This document shows positions 12,191-22,140 of a DNA stretch of 64,000 nucleotides, in pieces. The DNA is from Sebastes aleutianus. Lineage: Eukaryota > Chordata > Actinopteri > Perciformes > Sebastidae. Made by a program: the position numbers and the translations under genes. How positions within the stretch are numbered: the stretch's first letter is position 1; each line of letters opens with the position of its first letter. Location of the stretch: NCBI GenBank assembly GCA_916700875.1, contig CAKAKS010000039.1, positions 23,643,315 to 23,707,314 of the forward strand. Reading direction: 5' to 3'. The notes beneath the pieces were generated by a model. The model was not told the origin of the DNA and did no database searches. It saw nothing but the letters and a program-made list of their open reading frames with translations.

Positions 12191-12750
12191 GCAGGGTTTA
12201 CGATGATCCACAGGCAGGTTCACAGACGGTCCCTGTCAGCGCCACTTGAGAGAGTCCCTGCTGTCTCAGACAGGTTGCAGTAGAGCCGTGCTTTGCATTA
12301 AAATTGCAAGAAACACTCTCTTCAGCTGCACACAATCTCTCCGCCGCACTCTTTCATTCTACAAGGCAAAATAAAGTGTTCTTGTACCTTAAACTACATA
12401 TAGCCTGCAACTTATTTTCTCCAGGTCTCACCCGCTCTTTGTGTTCCCACTCTGTCCTCCTGCCCTCTTGTTTTTCAGTACAGCTGCACCTGTCTCTGAT
12501 CCTTTCGCTTTTTTTTTTAAGTATTTTTTGGAAAGAGACTGCTGTCTGTGATTAATGTTTGGTGTGTAGTTGTGTATGTAAGCAATCACAATTCATCCGT
12601 GAAGTCTACTCTTCCTGGGTCTGACAGGCATGCCTGGGCACACAGAGCTCCGCAGTGTCTTCTACTCTATAAAGCTGATTTCAAATACAGCCATTTCAGA
12701 GGAGATGCACCGCAGTGGCATGAAGCAAGCAGGCTAAACAGATCAACAGC

Positions 12751-12779
12751 TCTCTCTCTCGCTCTCTCTCTCTCTCTCT
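12751..12779. repeat. (CT)n microsatellite
   Basis: CT run with one GC interruption. Confidence 0.9.
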
Positions 12780-13020
12780 GAGCCTCCGCTTGCATTCCCT
12801 CTGTTTTATTGTGACAAGACACAGCAAGTCATGGCTTGAATACCAACGCGATAATTCTTGACAGTCTCCCTTTTATTTGTCTGCTATCGCCCTGATAAGA
12901 TGATTTTCACTCTCCGGGTTTGTTTTGTCTTGGCAGAGATGGCCTGGATGAGTGAGCTCATCCTCTCTCTCTCATTTTGTCTTTTCCATCAGTTGTGGTT
13001 CTCCTTATATTCCAGACCAC

Positions 13021-13084
13021 TCTCTCTCTCTCTCTCGCTCTCACACACACACATTGCAATGAGTGTGTGTGTGTGTGTGTGAGA
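13021..13084. repeat. Compound (TC)n-(CA)n-(TG)n microsatellite
   Basis: A TC array passes into CACACACACACA, a short spacer, then a TG array. The CA and TG parts are mutually complementary and could fold back. Confidence 0.9.
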
Positions 13085-14949
13085 GTTGGAGAGCATAAGA
13101 TGATTATGGGAAGATGCCACGCAGAGGAGAAATGTGTCCAGCCAAGCTCACACAGAAGAGAGTATTAGGAAATAATGGTGTGTGAATGCTTGGATAGATT
13201 TGTGGAGATGTGGTACTTCATCACATAGTAAAAGAGAGTAAAAGTCCCTCTGTCCATTATTCTGTCATTTCCCTTTGTTTTCTCTCCTATTAACACACCC
13301 CTGAGGTACATCTGGAGGCCGTTATTTTGTTGCTGTCTAGTGTCATCACTTGTGTGTAATATGAAATAATAATTAACGTACCACAGACAAGTGGCTGCGA
13401 TCAGGATCTGCATGCAAAATTAACATGCTAGAGCGGGTTTCAGATAGAAACTCAACGATGACTCATAGGGGGATTAAACTGGGTCAGGAAATGATTTGGT
13501 GTAAGCTTATATCAAAATTATGGCCATGTTATGTTGCCAAAGCCCTCTCTGGTCTCCGCAGTGAGCTGAATAAAACACTATAACAGGTTAGTAGCCTGAA
13601 AAACAGGATAAATTTTGCTCGATAAGCCCGCACAATAGTCCATTAAATTATTGTGGGTCACAAAACAAACGGGCTCCCAGAGAAGTTTGAAAGCCACTCC
13701 AGTGGGGTGGATAGAAATCTGGAGCCCACTTGATAACAGTGCCAGACACATTACACACACACATACAGGGGCTGCAGAATAGGACTGAGACTGGATATTT
13801 TGGCACACAAACCAGCACTCAGAACAAAGCCTATCTGTCCACAGAACTAGCTTTCCCCCCTCATGTCTCCCTCCAAGGCTGGAACGGGAGTTAATTGTTC
13901 TCATGATGGTGTCAGGTGGCAGAATTGATCAGCGTTAAAGGATCATTCCGTGTGACATTACCTCTGGAGAGGGGAAAGACAAACTATATGAGAATGGGTA
14001 CTCTGTTTACGTGACATCTGACAAGGTAAAAGGACACCCTTCGATTGCTTGTGCTCTGTTGGAATCACAAAATCAATAGTGCAGCATTGCTCATATACAC
14101 ATCAACCGCCCTGTTAAAGTATACAGACTAAACCGATCAGCCGCCGCCACTTCACAACACACTCGACTCCCCTTGGTTTTATTTAATGAGATTTTATTCT
14201 AACAAGACTTCCAGTTTAAATGTTGATGTTTATCTGCCGTGCACAAGGTTGTTTTGCAAGTTTGAGTGTCGGCACGGCTGACAGTCTGAACATTTGGGGT
14301 CAACTCATCTCAAAAGAATCGGATATGGATAATTAAGATCCAGAAAAAAACAAAAGTGCACTGCTCTTTGAGGATCCCAGGTGAACCATTGGTCTGATAT
14401 AATCAATCAATAAATAAAGGTATTTTGGAAATTAAATCATAAATTAACATAATAGCTGATTTATTATGTCTGTGTCTTGGGGGCAATCATTATGGTGGTA
14501 GGAAATATTAGAAATAAGGTTTTCAGATTTCTAAACACATATACCATATAAATATGATTCTTTCTAACACTTATGTTAATTAGACCACAAGCCCTGGATA
14601 ATATTCTTATGGTTATTATATGGACTTATAAAGTATGTGGCCAAATACAGTGACTTTACAATGAGCTAAACGTGTTTTAAATTATTTTGTGTAATTGATA
14701 TAATGCCTAAAATATTTCTAAAATATTCATAAAGAACCGCAAGATGCTCCTGTCACCAGGGGGTATTGCGCTATTTGTATTGTATCAGTATTTAGCTATG
14801 ATTCCTCTGGAACGACAAACTGTATTCACATACTACTGTTTACAACTTTTACAGCCGTGTTCCAGCATAATCTGTTTCATCGGGGACCAGGCTCGGATCC
14901 TGTAACACCTACACTATTTTTCATTGCTGTTGCCGGCCCGCACTGTAGC

Positions 14950-15350
14950 TATACTAGTCCGACTAGATCCAACTCTTTCAGTCCCGATACCAATACCTGG
15001 GCTTTGGTACCGAGTACGATCCGATACCAGTGTTTAATTAATAAGCTGTATGCCTCACTGTGTGGAAGTGACTGGGATCAGTCTGTTATGTGTAAGGCAA
15101 CATCAGACTTGACTTAAACATTGCTTTCCTAACTTTGTAAAACAAAATATAACTAATAAATGCATAGATACAAATTCAGTGAATTGTTATTTATTGATAA
15201 AATAATAAATAATACACCAGCAACTTGGAAAAAAATTTATTGTTTTACAATTCAGGTATAAACATTTTTAATGCAGCAACAAATTGCCAATATACAGATA
15301 TCCGATCCAGCTATTTGAGTCAGTATCATGTCGGTTTTGGTGCATCCCTA
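14950..15350 (-). mobile_element. Degenerate hAT element, family B, reverse copy
   Basis: The right terminus GGTGCATCCCTA and the adjacent GATATCCGATCCAGCTATTT match, in reverse, the left terminus of the element at 49957 (TAGGGATGTACCGATACCGG). Interior blocks such as AACAAAATATAAC and ATGCATAGATACAAATTCAG match the same element around its Tc1 insertion. The left terminus is eroded (ACTAGATCCAACTCTTTCAG), so the start is approximate and no 8-bp duplication is visible. This copy shows what the empty Tc1 target site looks like. Confidence 0.7.
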
Positions 15351-15358
15351 ATTTTCAG

Positions 15359-17732
15359 ATGCATTTTGTTCTGGAAGCACGGCCTGAGTTATTGTCATTA
15401 ATACTAGTTGGCTAGCTAGCTTTAGTAGAAGCCAACCCATTGGCTAGCCTGAGCTTGGCCTGGGCCTGTTTTTTTTTATCATTGTTTAACTAATGTTAGA
15501 TCATCGTAAACCTTTCCTTTTTAGCTGCTCCAAGCAAAGGATGTTTTATTCCTTTTCATCTTTACCAGTTCACAGTTAACACTGAGAAAAAAAGTATTTG
15601 ATTTAAATATATTTTAATTTTACTGAACATGCTTGGCTGTTTTTTGTGATACTGTGTGATGTTGCCCCCCAAAGTCTGTGTCTACAGTGATGATGGTGAG
15701 TAAGATGTTATCATAAAAATAGGAATGATGATCAAAAACATAAAAAAAACATTCATATTGTAAAAAAAAAGAAGGATTTTTGTTATATTTTCCTTTTAAA
15801 AATGCAGAGACACAACCTGCAGCCCGGTGAAGCTAAAGTGATGACAAGGAGATAAAAACTGTGTTTATGTAGAGTATTAAAAGCAATGCATGAAGCCCAC
15901 ATATAATGAGATCCTCCAACGGTGTGCACTCTGAGGTAAAGCTTACAGATGTTACCATCTGCTGCATTTCACCCTGTTGTCTAGAGAGTGCGGGGACTGG
16001 AGAGGAAAAACGGTGCATTAAGTATTAAATTTAGACATGTTGCTAGAAGAATACTGTGTTTGACCTTATTTGATATGAACACTGCATTTCACAGAACAGG
16101 TGGCGAGAATAATTTAATGATGTAAAGCAATTATGTATGTGATGTACTGGATGCACCGTGCTGATCTGTAGGTCTGTAACTGTAACGAAAACTGTAACGA
16201 AAACACACAGGTCTGGCATTCATGCATGTTTGAAGTTTCAAATCTCAATGTGTATCATTTTGAAATGTTTCGGAAAGATTTTGTAACCACCACCCACTTA
16301 AATTGCAACCTAGGTTTTTAAATAAATCACAAAGCACATCCCTGCCTGTTCCTCTCACTGCATTTACGGTCCATAAAAAAATAATGAAAAGAAACACTGA
16401 GATGCGAGATTGCACTCTACTAATGTTCAGTTACGTGTGATGAAAACGTTTGATTGCATTCCTCATTCTGTAAATCCAGTTGAGAGACTGTGGCAACACA
16501 TCTGCAAATACCTCCATGTAAATCTTGACCTGTGTAATAACAACAAAAGCCTCACTTAATGGCGAAACGCATATCGACCATGAAAACCCTGATCCTCTCC
16601 AAAAACACAATGGAATGAACAATACTGCAGAGCGAGACCTGGCATCGCAGAAAGAACCACCTGGCATTCCTCATTCATCATGTTGATTGGAGAGATCAAT
16701 TCACATTTGTGCTTTCCTTGGCTTCCCCTCAGGCATATTTCAGGGCTGTGCTGTGCGGCAAACCATCCAAGTTTACCCTTTTGCAACATGCCTATATGCA
16801 GATAGTGAAATCTACTTGTCAGTGGTGCTAACACAATGAGGCTTTTAATTTTTAGAGTACACAAAAAAGGGACATTATCAGAGCCTTAGTGTATTGAAAC
16901 CTATGCTGCAGTACCTCTCAGACCTTTCAGAGGGCAGTGCAGCTCTATGAGAGAAGCTGGCGGCCACCAATGGGGGGGGGGAGAAAAAAAGATTGGTTTC
17001 TCTGAATTCTATCCCTCATTAGGTTCCATGCAGTGCCTGAATTACTTGCTGCATCTATCCATTAAAGTCCCTCTTTCTGTATACTGCTCACATTAAACAC
17101 AGGTACGCTGCCTCGCTGGATGAATGCAGGGTGAAATCTGACCCCATTCCCAGTTCCATTTTGTCGTGGCTCATTGCTGTGGAGGCATTCACTGGTTGCT
17201 TTTTGTGTGATTGAAATGTTATATTCATATGGTCACAAAAAAAAAAAGTTCTCGCAGCAAAAAAAGAGTGACAGACTGGACATTTTTGTTTGTTTTCACC
17301 GACTCCCATTTGTGCTCGCATCACATTGTTAGGGACCAACGGCACATTCAGCACAACTCTGGCAAATCGGAGGCGATGCACTCGGAATCCAAATCTCCAG
17401 ATATTCACTCGCTAATGTTGTGACAGCTTGTTAACTTATTCATTGGGCAGGAGGCTATGGAAGCTGACAGAGCGAGCTGAAGTTCATGTCTCCAGGCTCT
17501 ACCCTTGTCCACTTGGCTCCCTGCTTTATCAAGGAGACTTAATTCATCGTGATGAGCAATCATCTGTGGGGTTAAGGTGCAACAAGTGCACTAACCTTTT
17601 TCATGGCCTTTTGCCACCGAGCTGTCTTTAACCTATAACCTTGAACTCGACCCCTATATGATGGTTCCACTATGTCAGATGAGCAATCCCTCTGTTGACG
17701 AGGAATGATCAGTTCATTTATATTTGAAAGTA
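15359..17732. other. Non-coding stretch, nothing recognised
   Basis: AT-rich with homopolymer runs (a G run near 16973-16981, an A run near 17238). A 13-base tandem duplication, ctgtaacgaaaac, lies near 16180-16205. No exon or transposon end was identified. Confidence 0.5.
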
Positions 17733-18239
17733 ATTTCTATTAGTGCTGCAACAATTAATCAATCAGTTGTCAGCTATTAAATTAATCGCAGACTATTTTG
17801 ATAATTGATTAATCAGTTTGAGTAATTTTTTAAGAAATAAAAGTCAAAATTCTCTGAGTCCAGCTTCTTAAATGTGAATATTTTCTGGTTTCTTTACTCC
17901 TCTTTAATAGTAAACTGAATATCTTTGTGTTTTGAGCAAAACAAGACATTTGAGGACATCATCTTGGGCTTTGGGAAACACTGATCAACATTTTTCACCA
18001 TTTCAGACATTTTATAGACCAAACAACTAATCCATTAATTGAGAAAATAATCCTCAGATTAAGCGACAATAGCGCTGTGTATTGGCAAGAATCTGGCAAC
18101 ACAATACATATCATGAGTCAGAGTAATGATTCAATATATTGCGACATATTGCAATACTGTAAGCAAAGCGGTATATTGAAATTTGTTTTAAATCAAATTT
18201 TTAGGAAAACTGTTATAGTATAAAGAACACACCACCATA

Positions 18240-18527
18240 TGCATAAAATCTGAGTTAAACAATTCACTATGAAAAATGGCCACTATGGTGACTAATATCA
18301 TCACACATGAATACAATTGGACTCATTGGATCCACAGTGATACCCAATTTATGTAATTCCAAGATTCTTTAGGGACCCCAGTATGCAAAAATATTCAAAT
18401 ACAATATTTTTAGAATAGGCGAAAACAAGATATTCGTATTTCGTGCAAAAACTAGATGATTTTTGCCCAAAACTGCATGTGATTAGCATAAAGGAGAGAC
18501 TCGTGGGTACCCACATGGGTTTATTAA
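18240..18527 (+). repeat. Copy of the dispersed repeat with GGTACCCA core
   Basis: Matches 31880-32140 in the same orientation: ACTATGGTGACTAATATCAT, CACACATGAATACAATTGG, TAGGGACCCCAGTATGCA and the ATGTGATTAGCATAAAG/GGGTACCCA segment. Its right half is cut off by the Harbinger insertion at 18528. Confidence 0.7.
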
Positions 18528-19183
18528 GGCTCTGTCCATTTTTAAAATTGGATATTTTCCTCTATGTTTTAGCCTCTCGTCCACACGCAAACAGAGTTTT
18601 GGGTCACAAAAACGGATATTTTTGAAAACACTTTCTATGGTGCAGATTTTTAAAAACTCTGGTTACTTTGTATCTGTGTTAACATGTAAAACGGAGCATT
18701 TGGGAAATGATGATGTCCTCTTCTCATTTCGCGCATGCCCATTGTTGCTTTGTGTAACGAGCATGCGCCAGAAACAATAACAAAGATCGCAGACTACTGG
18801 CTTTTTTACGTTTTATTAGCACTGCTCGGACTATTAACTACTTTACATTTGAAAAATCCTCCACTCACAGGAGGCCGAAGAAGGGAACACATCAAACATG
18901 TCGAGGCCGAACGGTGATTGAATGTGCTTTTGGGCGATTGAAGGCGAGGTTTGGAGCACTCAGAAGGGCCACGGACATAAACCTGAATGACCTCCCGTTT
19001 GTCAGTTATGCATGTAAAGAGACAGTTGATGACAGCAGAGTGATGACAGTCATGCAGTTTGACCAGGAATCCCTCACCAACAATAACTGTTATCAAACTG
19101 ACTGTAATGACGCCGAAGGAAAGGGAGTGAGAAGGGTGGTCCTTCCTTCCTTGACCCTTAACTTGTGATCTTGTGACGGGGCC
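18528..19183 (+). mobile_element. Harbinger-type deletion derivative
   Basis: TAA lies on both sides (18525-18527 and 19184-19186), matching the 3-bp TWA target of PIF/Harbinger elements. The termini are GGCTCTGTCC and, in reverse complement, GGCCCCGTCA, 7 of the first 9 bases identical. The left half (TCGTCCACACGCAAACAGAG, AACGGAGCATTTGGGAAA) resembles a well-known teleost MITE, and the right half carries the end of a Harbinger transposase gene. It was the last insertion in this nest. Confidence 0.72.
18902..19168 (+). pseudogene. C-terminal fragment of a Harbinger (HARBI1-like) transposase
   Basis: The frame reads RTVIECAFGRLKARFGALRR, then DLPFVSYAC, then TDCNDAEGKGVRRV. The ECAFGRLKxRF block and the DLPxVxYAC block are the end of the DDE_Tnp_4 domain of PIF/Harbinger transposases, a nuclease that cuts at element ends with a Myb-like partner. 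Only the last part of the domain survives; the catalytic aspartates upstream are absent. After YAC, where family members usually continue into a hydrophobic FVLHN-type segment, this copy jumps directly to KETVDDS, so about nine codons appear deleted in frame. The frame ends in a divergent tail (LPSLTLNL), probably after a frameshift. There is no ATG start, because the upstream exon was lost when the element was shortened. The copy is non-functional. Confidence 0.78.
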
Positions 19184-19329
19184 TAAGATGTTAATTAAAA
19201 ATCGATAGCGTTTTGGAGACTCGATTCACTATCACAAAACATAATATCGCGATACTCATGTGTATCAATATTTTCTTACACCCCTAATCGACAATGAAAA
19301 TAATCGGTAGTTGCATCCCTAATTTCTAT

Positions 19330-20770
19330 TTCGAAAACAAATTAAAGTCCTTGTCTCGTGGATAAAAGCACATCTGACACAAAAAAAACAAGCAGAAAAA
19401 AACCTGAAGGAACACTAAGCAAGACAGGAACCAAGACGAATTAAGCAAGTAACCATATTTGGCACCATAAGCGTCTCTATGCATTTGGACCACTTTGGTC
19501 TCCTTTTCATCGAGTGCTTTAGATAACAGCTGGGCTCCACCATAAAGTAAACTCCAGCTGATGTATTGAGATTTTAATTGTGGCGAGTTATTTTGCTGGC
19601 AGTCCTCCTTCAGGAGAGGGAACAAAAGGCCTGCCTGTCGTCCCTCTTCGCCTCCCTCGCAGTTGATAATCAATGGAGGGACAGAGCTGCCAGCTATTGA
19701 CTGAGGAGAGATGAATGACACTGCTCCCAAAGGGTCCATTTGAATTTTGACAGGCAGGATTCAGAAGTCCTAGCCCTCCTTTGATGGTGCCAGGAAGAAG
19801 GCTTTTCACTGACACACTGGAGGTAATACCAAGTGCTGATACAGGGCTATGAGAGGACTGAAATATTTTAAGCTGCAGACTGTTGGAGATCATGTGTAGT
19901 CAGTTTGAATCACTGCACACTGCATTTATTGAATACTACTTTTGCAGCTGTTTTGTATCCATTCTACAAGGGAGCTGAATCGATGGTGAATTGAAGCCGC
20001 GGCATGCTGCGAAGCACACGGAACAAATGTCAACACAAGAGAAAAGGACTCTCACCTAGCCACTGGTGGGATGTCAAAAAACCTCCCTACTGATGCCATT
20101 CTTTTCTTCTTCTCTGCGCAGCTCCTGCTCCAACCCCCCATTTCTGTTGTGACAATGTGAGTCATCTTCAAATGACTGCTGCCTTCAACACACGCAGACA
20201 AGCATTTTTCCTTTTTCAATGCAGTTTGACCTTTGTAGAATCAAGATGAAAGCTTTCAAAACATGTGTTTTTACACATGTCGTGCATCGTTTTGTCTTAG
20301 CAATGACATGGCCGGAATTATGTGGATGTACATCAGCTTAAAATCAGCAGCCCTCATTTTCCTTGTGCCTGATGTTCTATGTTTGGCTCCCAAGTGAGGA
20401 TCTTGTTAATGCTGTAGCAAGCTGGTGACTGGCAGATACACCTGCTTGTCATGGATGATCACCCTATCCTGGGCAAACAAACTAAGCTGCCTGTAGACCC
20501 AGTAATCAAGAAATAGTACATATTAATAAGACTCTACAGCATGGACCCCCAGTTAGGATTAAAACGATTTTTACTTTACTGCATATTTCCTTGCTAAGTA
20601 CATAAAAAAGCAGAATAGCTGTCAAGTTCATATCGCAGATTTAAAAAAAATATGTTGGTATAGGAAAATCACTGGGACGTTGTAGCCTTCTCTCTTCAAC
20701 ATGCTGTATATTAAACAGCATTTGCAGCTCCTATTGTGTTGGCACTCATATACAATTATTACTAATACAT
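19330..20770. other. Non-coding stretch, nothing recognised
   Basis: Mixed-composition DNA. A frame of 137 codons on the minus strand (19326-19739) starts within the target duplication and has no motif, so it is taken as chance. No exon or RNA gene was recognised. Confidence 0.5.
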
Positions 20771-20984
20771 CGGGGTGGAAATCATCAGAGGCCCCACGAT
20801 ACGATATTATCATGATACTTAAGTCTCGATACTATCTTATTGTGATTTTAAATATTTTGCGATATGCTGAGTATAGCGATAAGATATACGTATATCAACA
20901 ATATGTCATATTTATTACCTTTTTTCAACTGCAAATTATGCAGTTTGTCTGTTTTATCTAATAAGATACAGTTTTCACTCTGTT

Positions 20985-21180
20985 CATCTCAAAGTTTTCA
21001 TTCACGTAGGTCAGAGGTCAAGGTACCCCTTTGAAAATGTCCATGCCAGTTTTTCCTCGCCAAAATTTTGCGTAACTTTGGAGCGTTATTTAGCATTCTT
21101 CTCGACAAGCTAGTGTGACATGGTTGGTACCAATCGATTTCTTAGGTTTTCTAGTTACATATGATTCCAGGATCTTCACT
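20985..21180 (+). repeat. Shared core of the 31.8-kb repeat and family D
   Basis: AGGTCAGAGGTCAAGGTACC, GCCAGTTTTTCCTCGCCAAA and TTCTTAGGTTTTCTAGTTAC match 32160-32310 in the same orientation and 58240-58330 in reverse. Only the core is present, so it was captured or truncated. Confidence 0.7.
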
Positions 21181-21207
21181 CCGCCGCGCCATTGGGTGGT
21201 TAATAAT

Positions 21208-21868
21208 GTCACGGTCTGACTTTCTGTCATAAGTTGAGTCATAAGCTAGGCTATAGGCTATTATGATTGGCTGCTGAGGTTCTAGTGGCAGGCCTAGTTG
21301 GTCAGCAGGAAGTGATTTAAGCAACTCGCGGGAGAGCGAGAGGCCGCCGCCACACAGGAACGCCGGAGAGATCTACCTGAACGCCACAAGGGAGGACTTT
21401 GGCGTGGGGTGTTCGGTCGTGAAAGTTGAATGCCAACCCTGAGAAGACTGACGAAGTGACACCGTGACCGAACAATGCCCCGTGAATGTTTGTGCCATCA
21501 AGTTTGTCAACAGTTCGTCGTGTATCGTCTACGTCTCGTCTTAACAAGACCTTATTGAACTACGAGGCCGACCGTCGGCCCACCGTCGGCCCACCGTCGG
21601 CCCACCGCTGCTTGGGCTCTCCCCAGAGCCGCCCAGCAGCTCCGGCAACGGGACTGAGGCGGAGTCGGGAGCTTGCCGAGCAACTCGGAACAGCGAGCGG
21701 TAGCAAGCGGTGACCAGGTAGGCCAGCCCAAACTACACGCCGCAGCAGGTATGCTAATAGCCCACTCCTTCTTCACATGCTCACGGCTGGCTAGCTTTGT
21801 AGTTACCCCTAGAGAGCCGTGTGACTACTGACAGACCATTATTGAGGCAAAGCTGGTTTGACCGTGAC
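21208..21868. mobile_element. Unclassified element with GTCACGGTC inverted ends
   Basis: GTCACGGTC at 21208 and GACCGTGAC ending at 21868 are perfect inverted repeats. The trinucleotide AAT flanks both ends (21205-21207, 21869-21871) as a possible target duplication. The interior is much richer in G+C than its surroundings and contains an 11-bp minisatellite. No transposase motif is found. The superfamily cannot be assigned from 9-base ends. Confidence 0.42.
21573..21605. repeat. (CGTCGGCCCAC)3 minisatellite
   Basis: Three perfect head-to-tail copies of an 11-bp G+C-rich unit, inside the GTCACGGTC element. Confidence 0.9.
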
Positions 21869-21989
21869 AATAAGAAGTTAATAGTTTATATAATAAACAT
21901 ATAATAATATAAATATACTGTATCGATTATTTCCCCCACTCCGTCAAGCCCGTAACGCAGCGACAAGTGTCGGGCGTCAGTTTGAAGCT

Positions 21990-22140
21990 TTATGTCATTG
22001 GCTTCCATTAAAAATAATTTGTAGAAGCATCTAGGGGTGTGGTTGCAGATTGCAACCAATTGAGTACCCCTCTGCTCAATCCTATCTTTCTAAGACTGCA
22101 GTAACGTGACAAGTACAAATTCGTGGTAACCCCATTCGCA
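21990..22140. repeat. Possible dispersed repeat with GGTTGCAGATTGCAACC palindrome
   Basis: The stretch contains ATGGAAGCCAATGACATAAAG in reverse, then the near-perfect palindrome GGTTGCAGATTGCAACC and GAGTACCCCTCTGCTC. This combination is familiar from teleost repeats. Ends and class are unknown. Confidence 0.35.

Larger units (their letters stand above)
11620..14949. other. Non-coding stretch with microsatellites
   Basis: Apart from the candidate regulatory block at 11925-12190 and the CT/CA/TG arrays listed separately, nothing is recognisable. Frames of 80-108 codons on either strand have no motifs, and several run through microsatellites. Confidence 0.5.
18070..19286 (+). mobile_element. 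hAT-type element nested inside family G copy
   Basis: Starts TAGCGCTGTGTATTGGCAAG and ends in TTCTTACACCCCTA. The 8-bp flanks are agcgacaa (18062-18069) and atcgacaa (19287-19294), 7 of 8 identical. Subterminal ATATTGCGACATATTGC and TATCGCGATACTCATG motifs are typical of these hAT families. It is in turn interrupted by the Harbinger derivative at 18528-19183, and its middle carries sequence shared with the 31.8-kb repeat. Confidence 0.78.
17741..19321 (+). mobile_element. hAT element, family G, split by nested insertions
   Basis: The left terminus TAGTGCTGCAACAATTAATC and the right terminus (reverse complement) TAGGGATGCAACTACCGATT are related. A perfect 8-bp duplication, atttctat, lies at 17733-17740 and 19322-19329. 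The element contains a second hAT insertion at 18070-19286. Subtracting that insertion and its duplication leaves about 356 bases, close to the 325-base sister copy at 24656-24980. It is non-coding and non-autonomous. Confidence 0.9.
20771..21943 (+). mobile_element. Probable composite DNA transposon with GGCCCCACGATACG end
   Basis: The left part (CGGGGTGGAAATCATCAGAG, then GGCCCCACGATACGATATTA) is a DNA-transposon end I recall from teleosts. The far end, ATCGATTATTTCCCCCACTC, is its rough inverted counterpart. The flanking 8-mers do not match, so the limits are tentative. The interior holds two unrelated blocks, 20985-21180 and 21208-21868. Confidence 0.5.

Noticed and set aside
20771..21943. 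Target duplication for the composite element
   Set aside because: taatacat and tcaagccc do not match. The element call rests on end similarity only.
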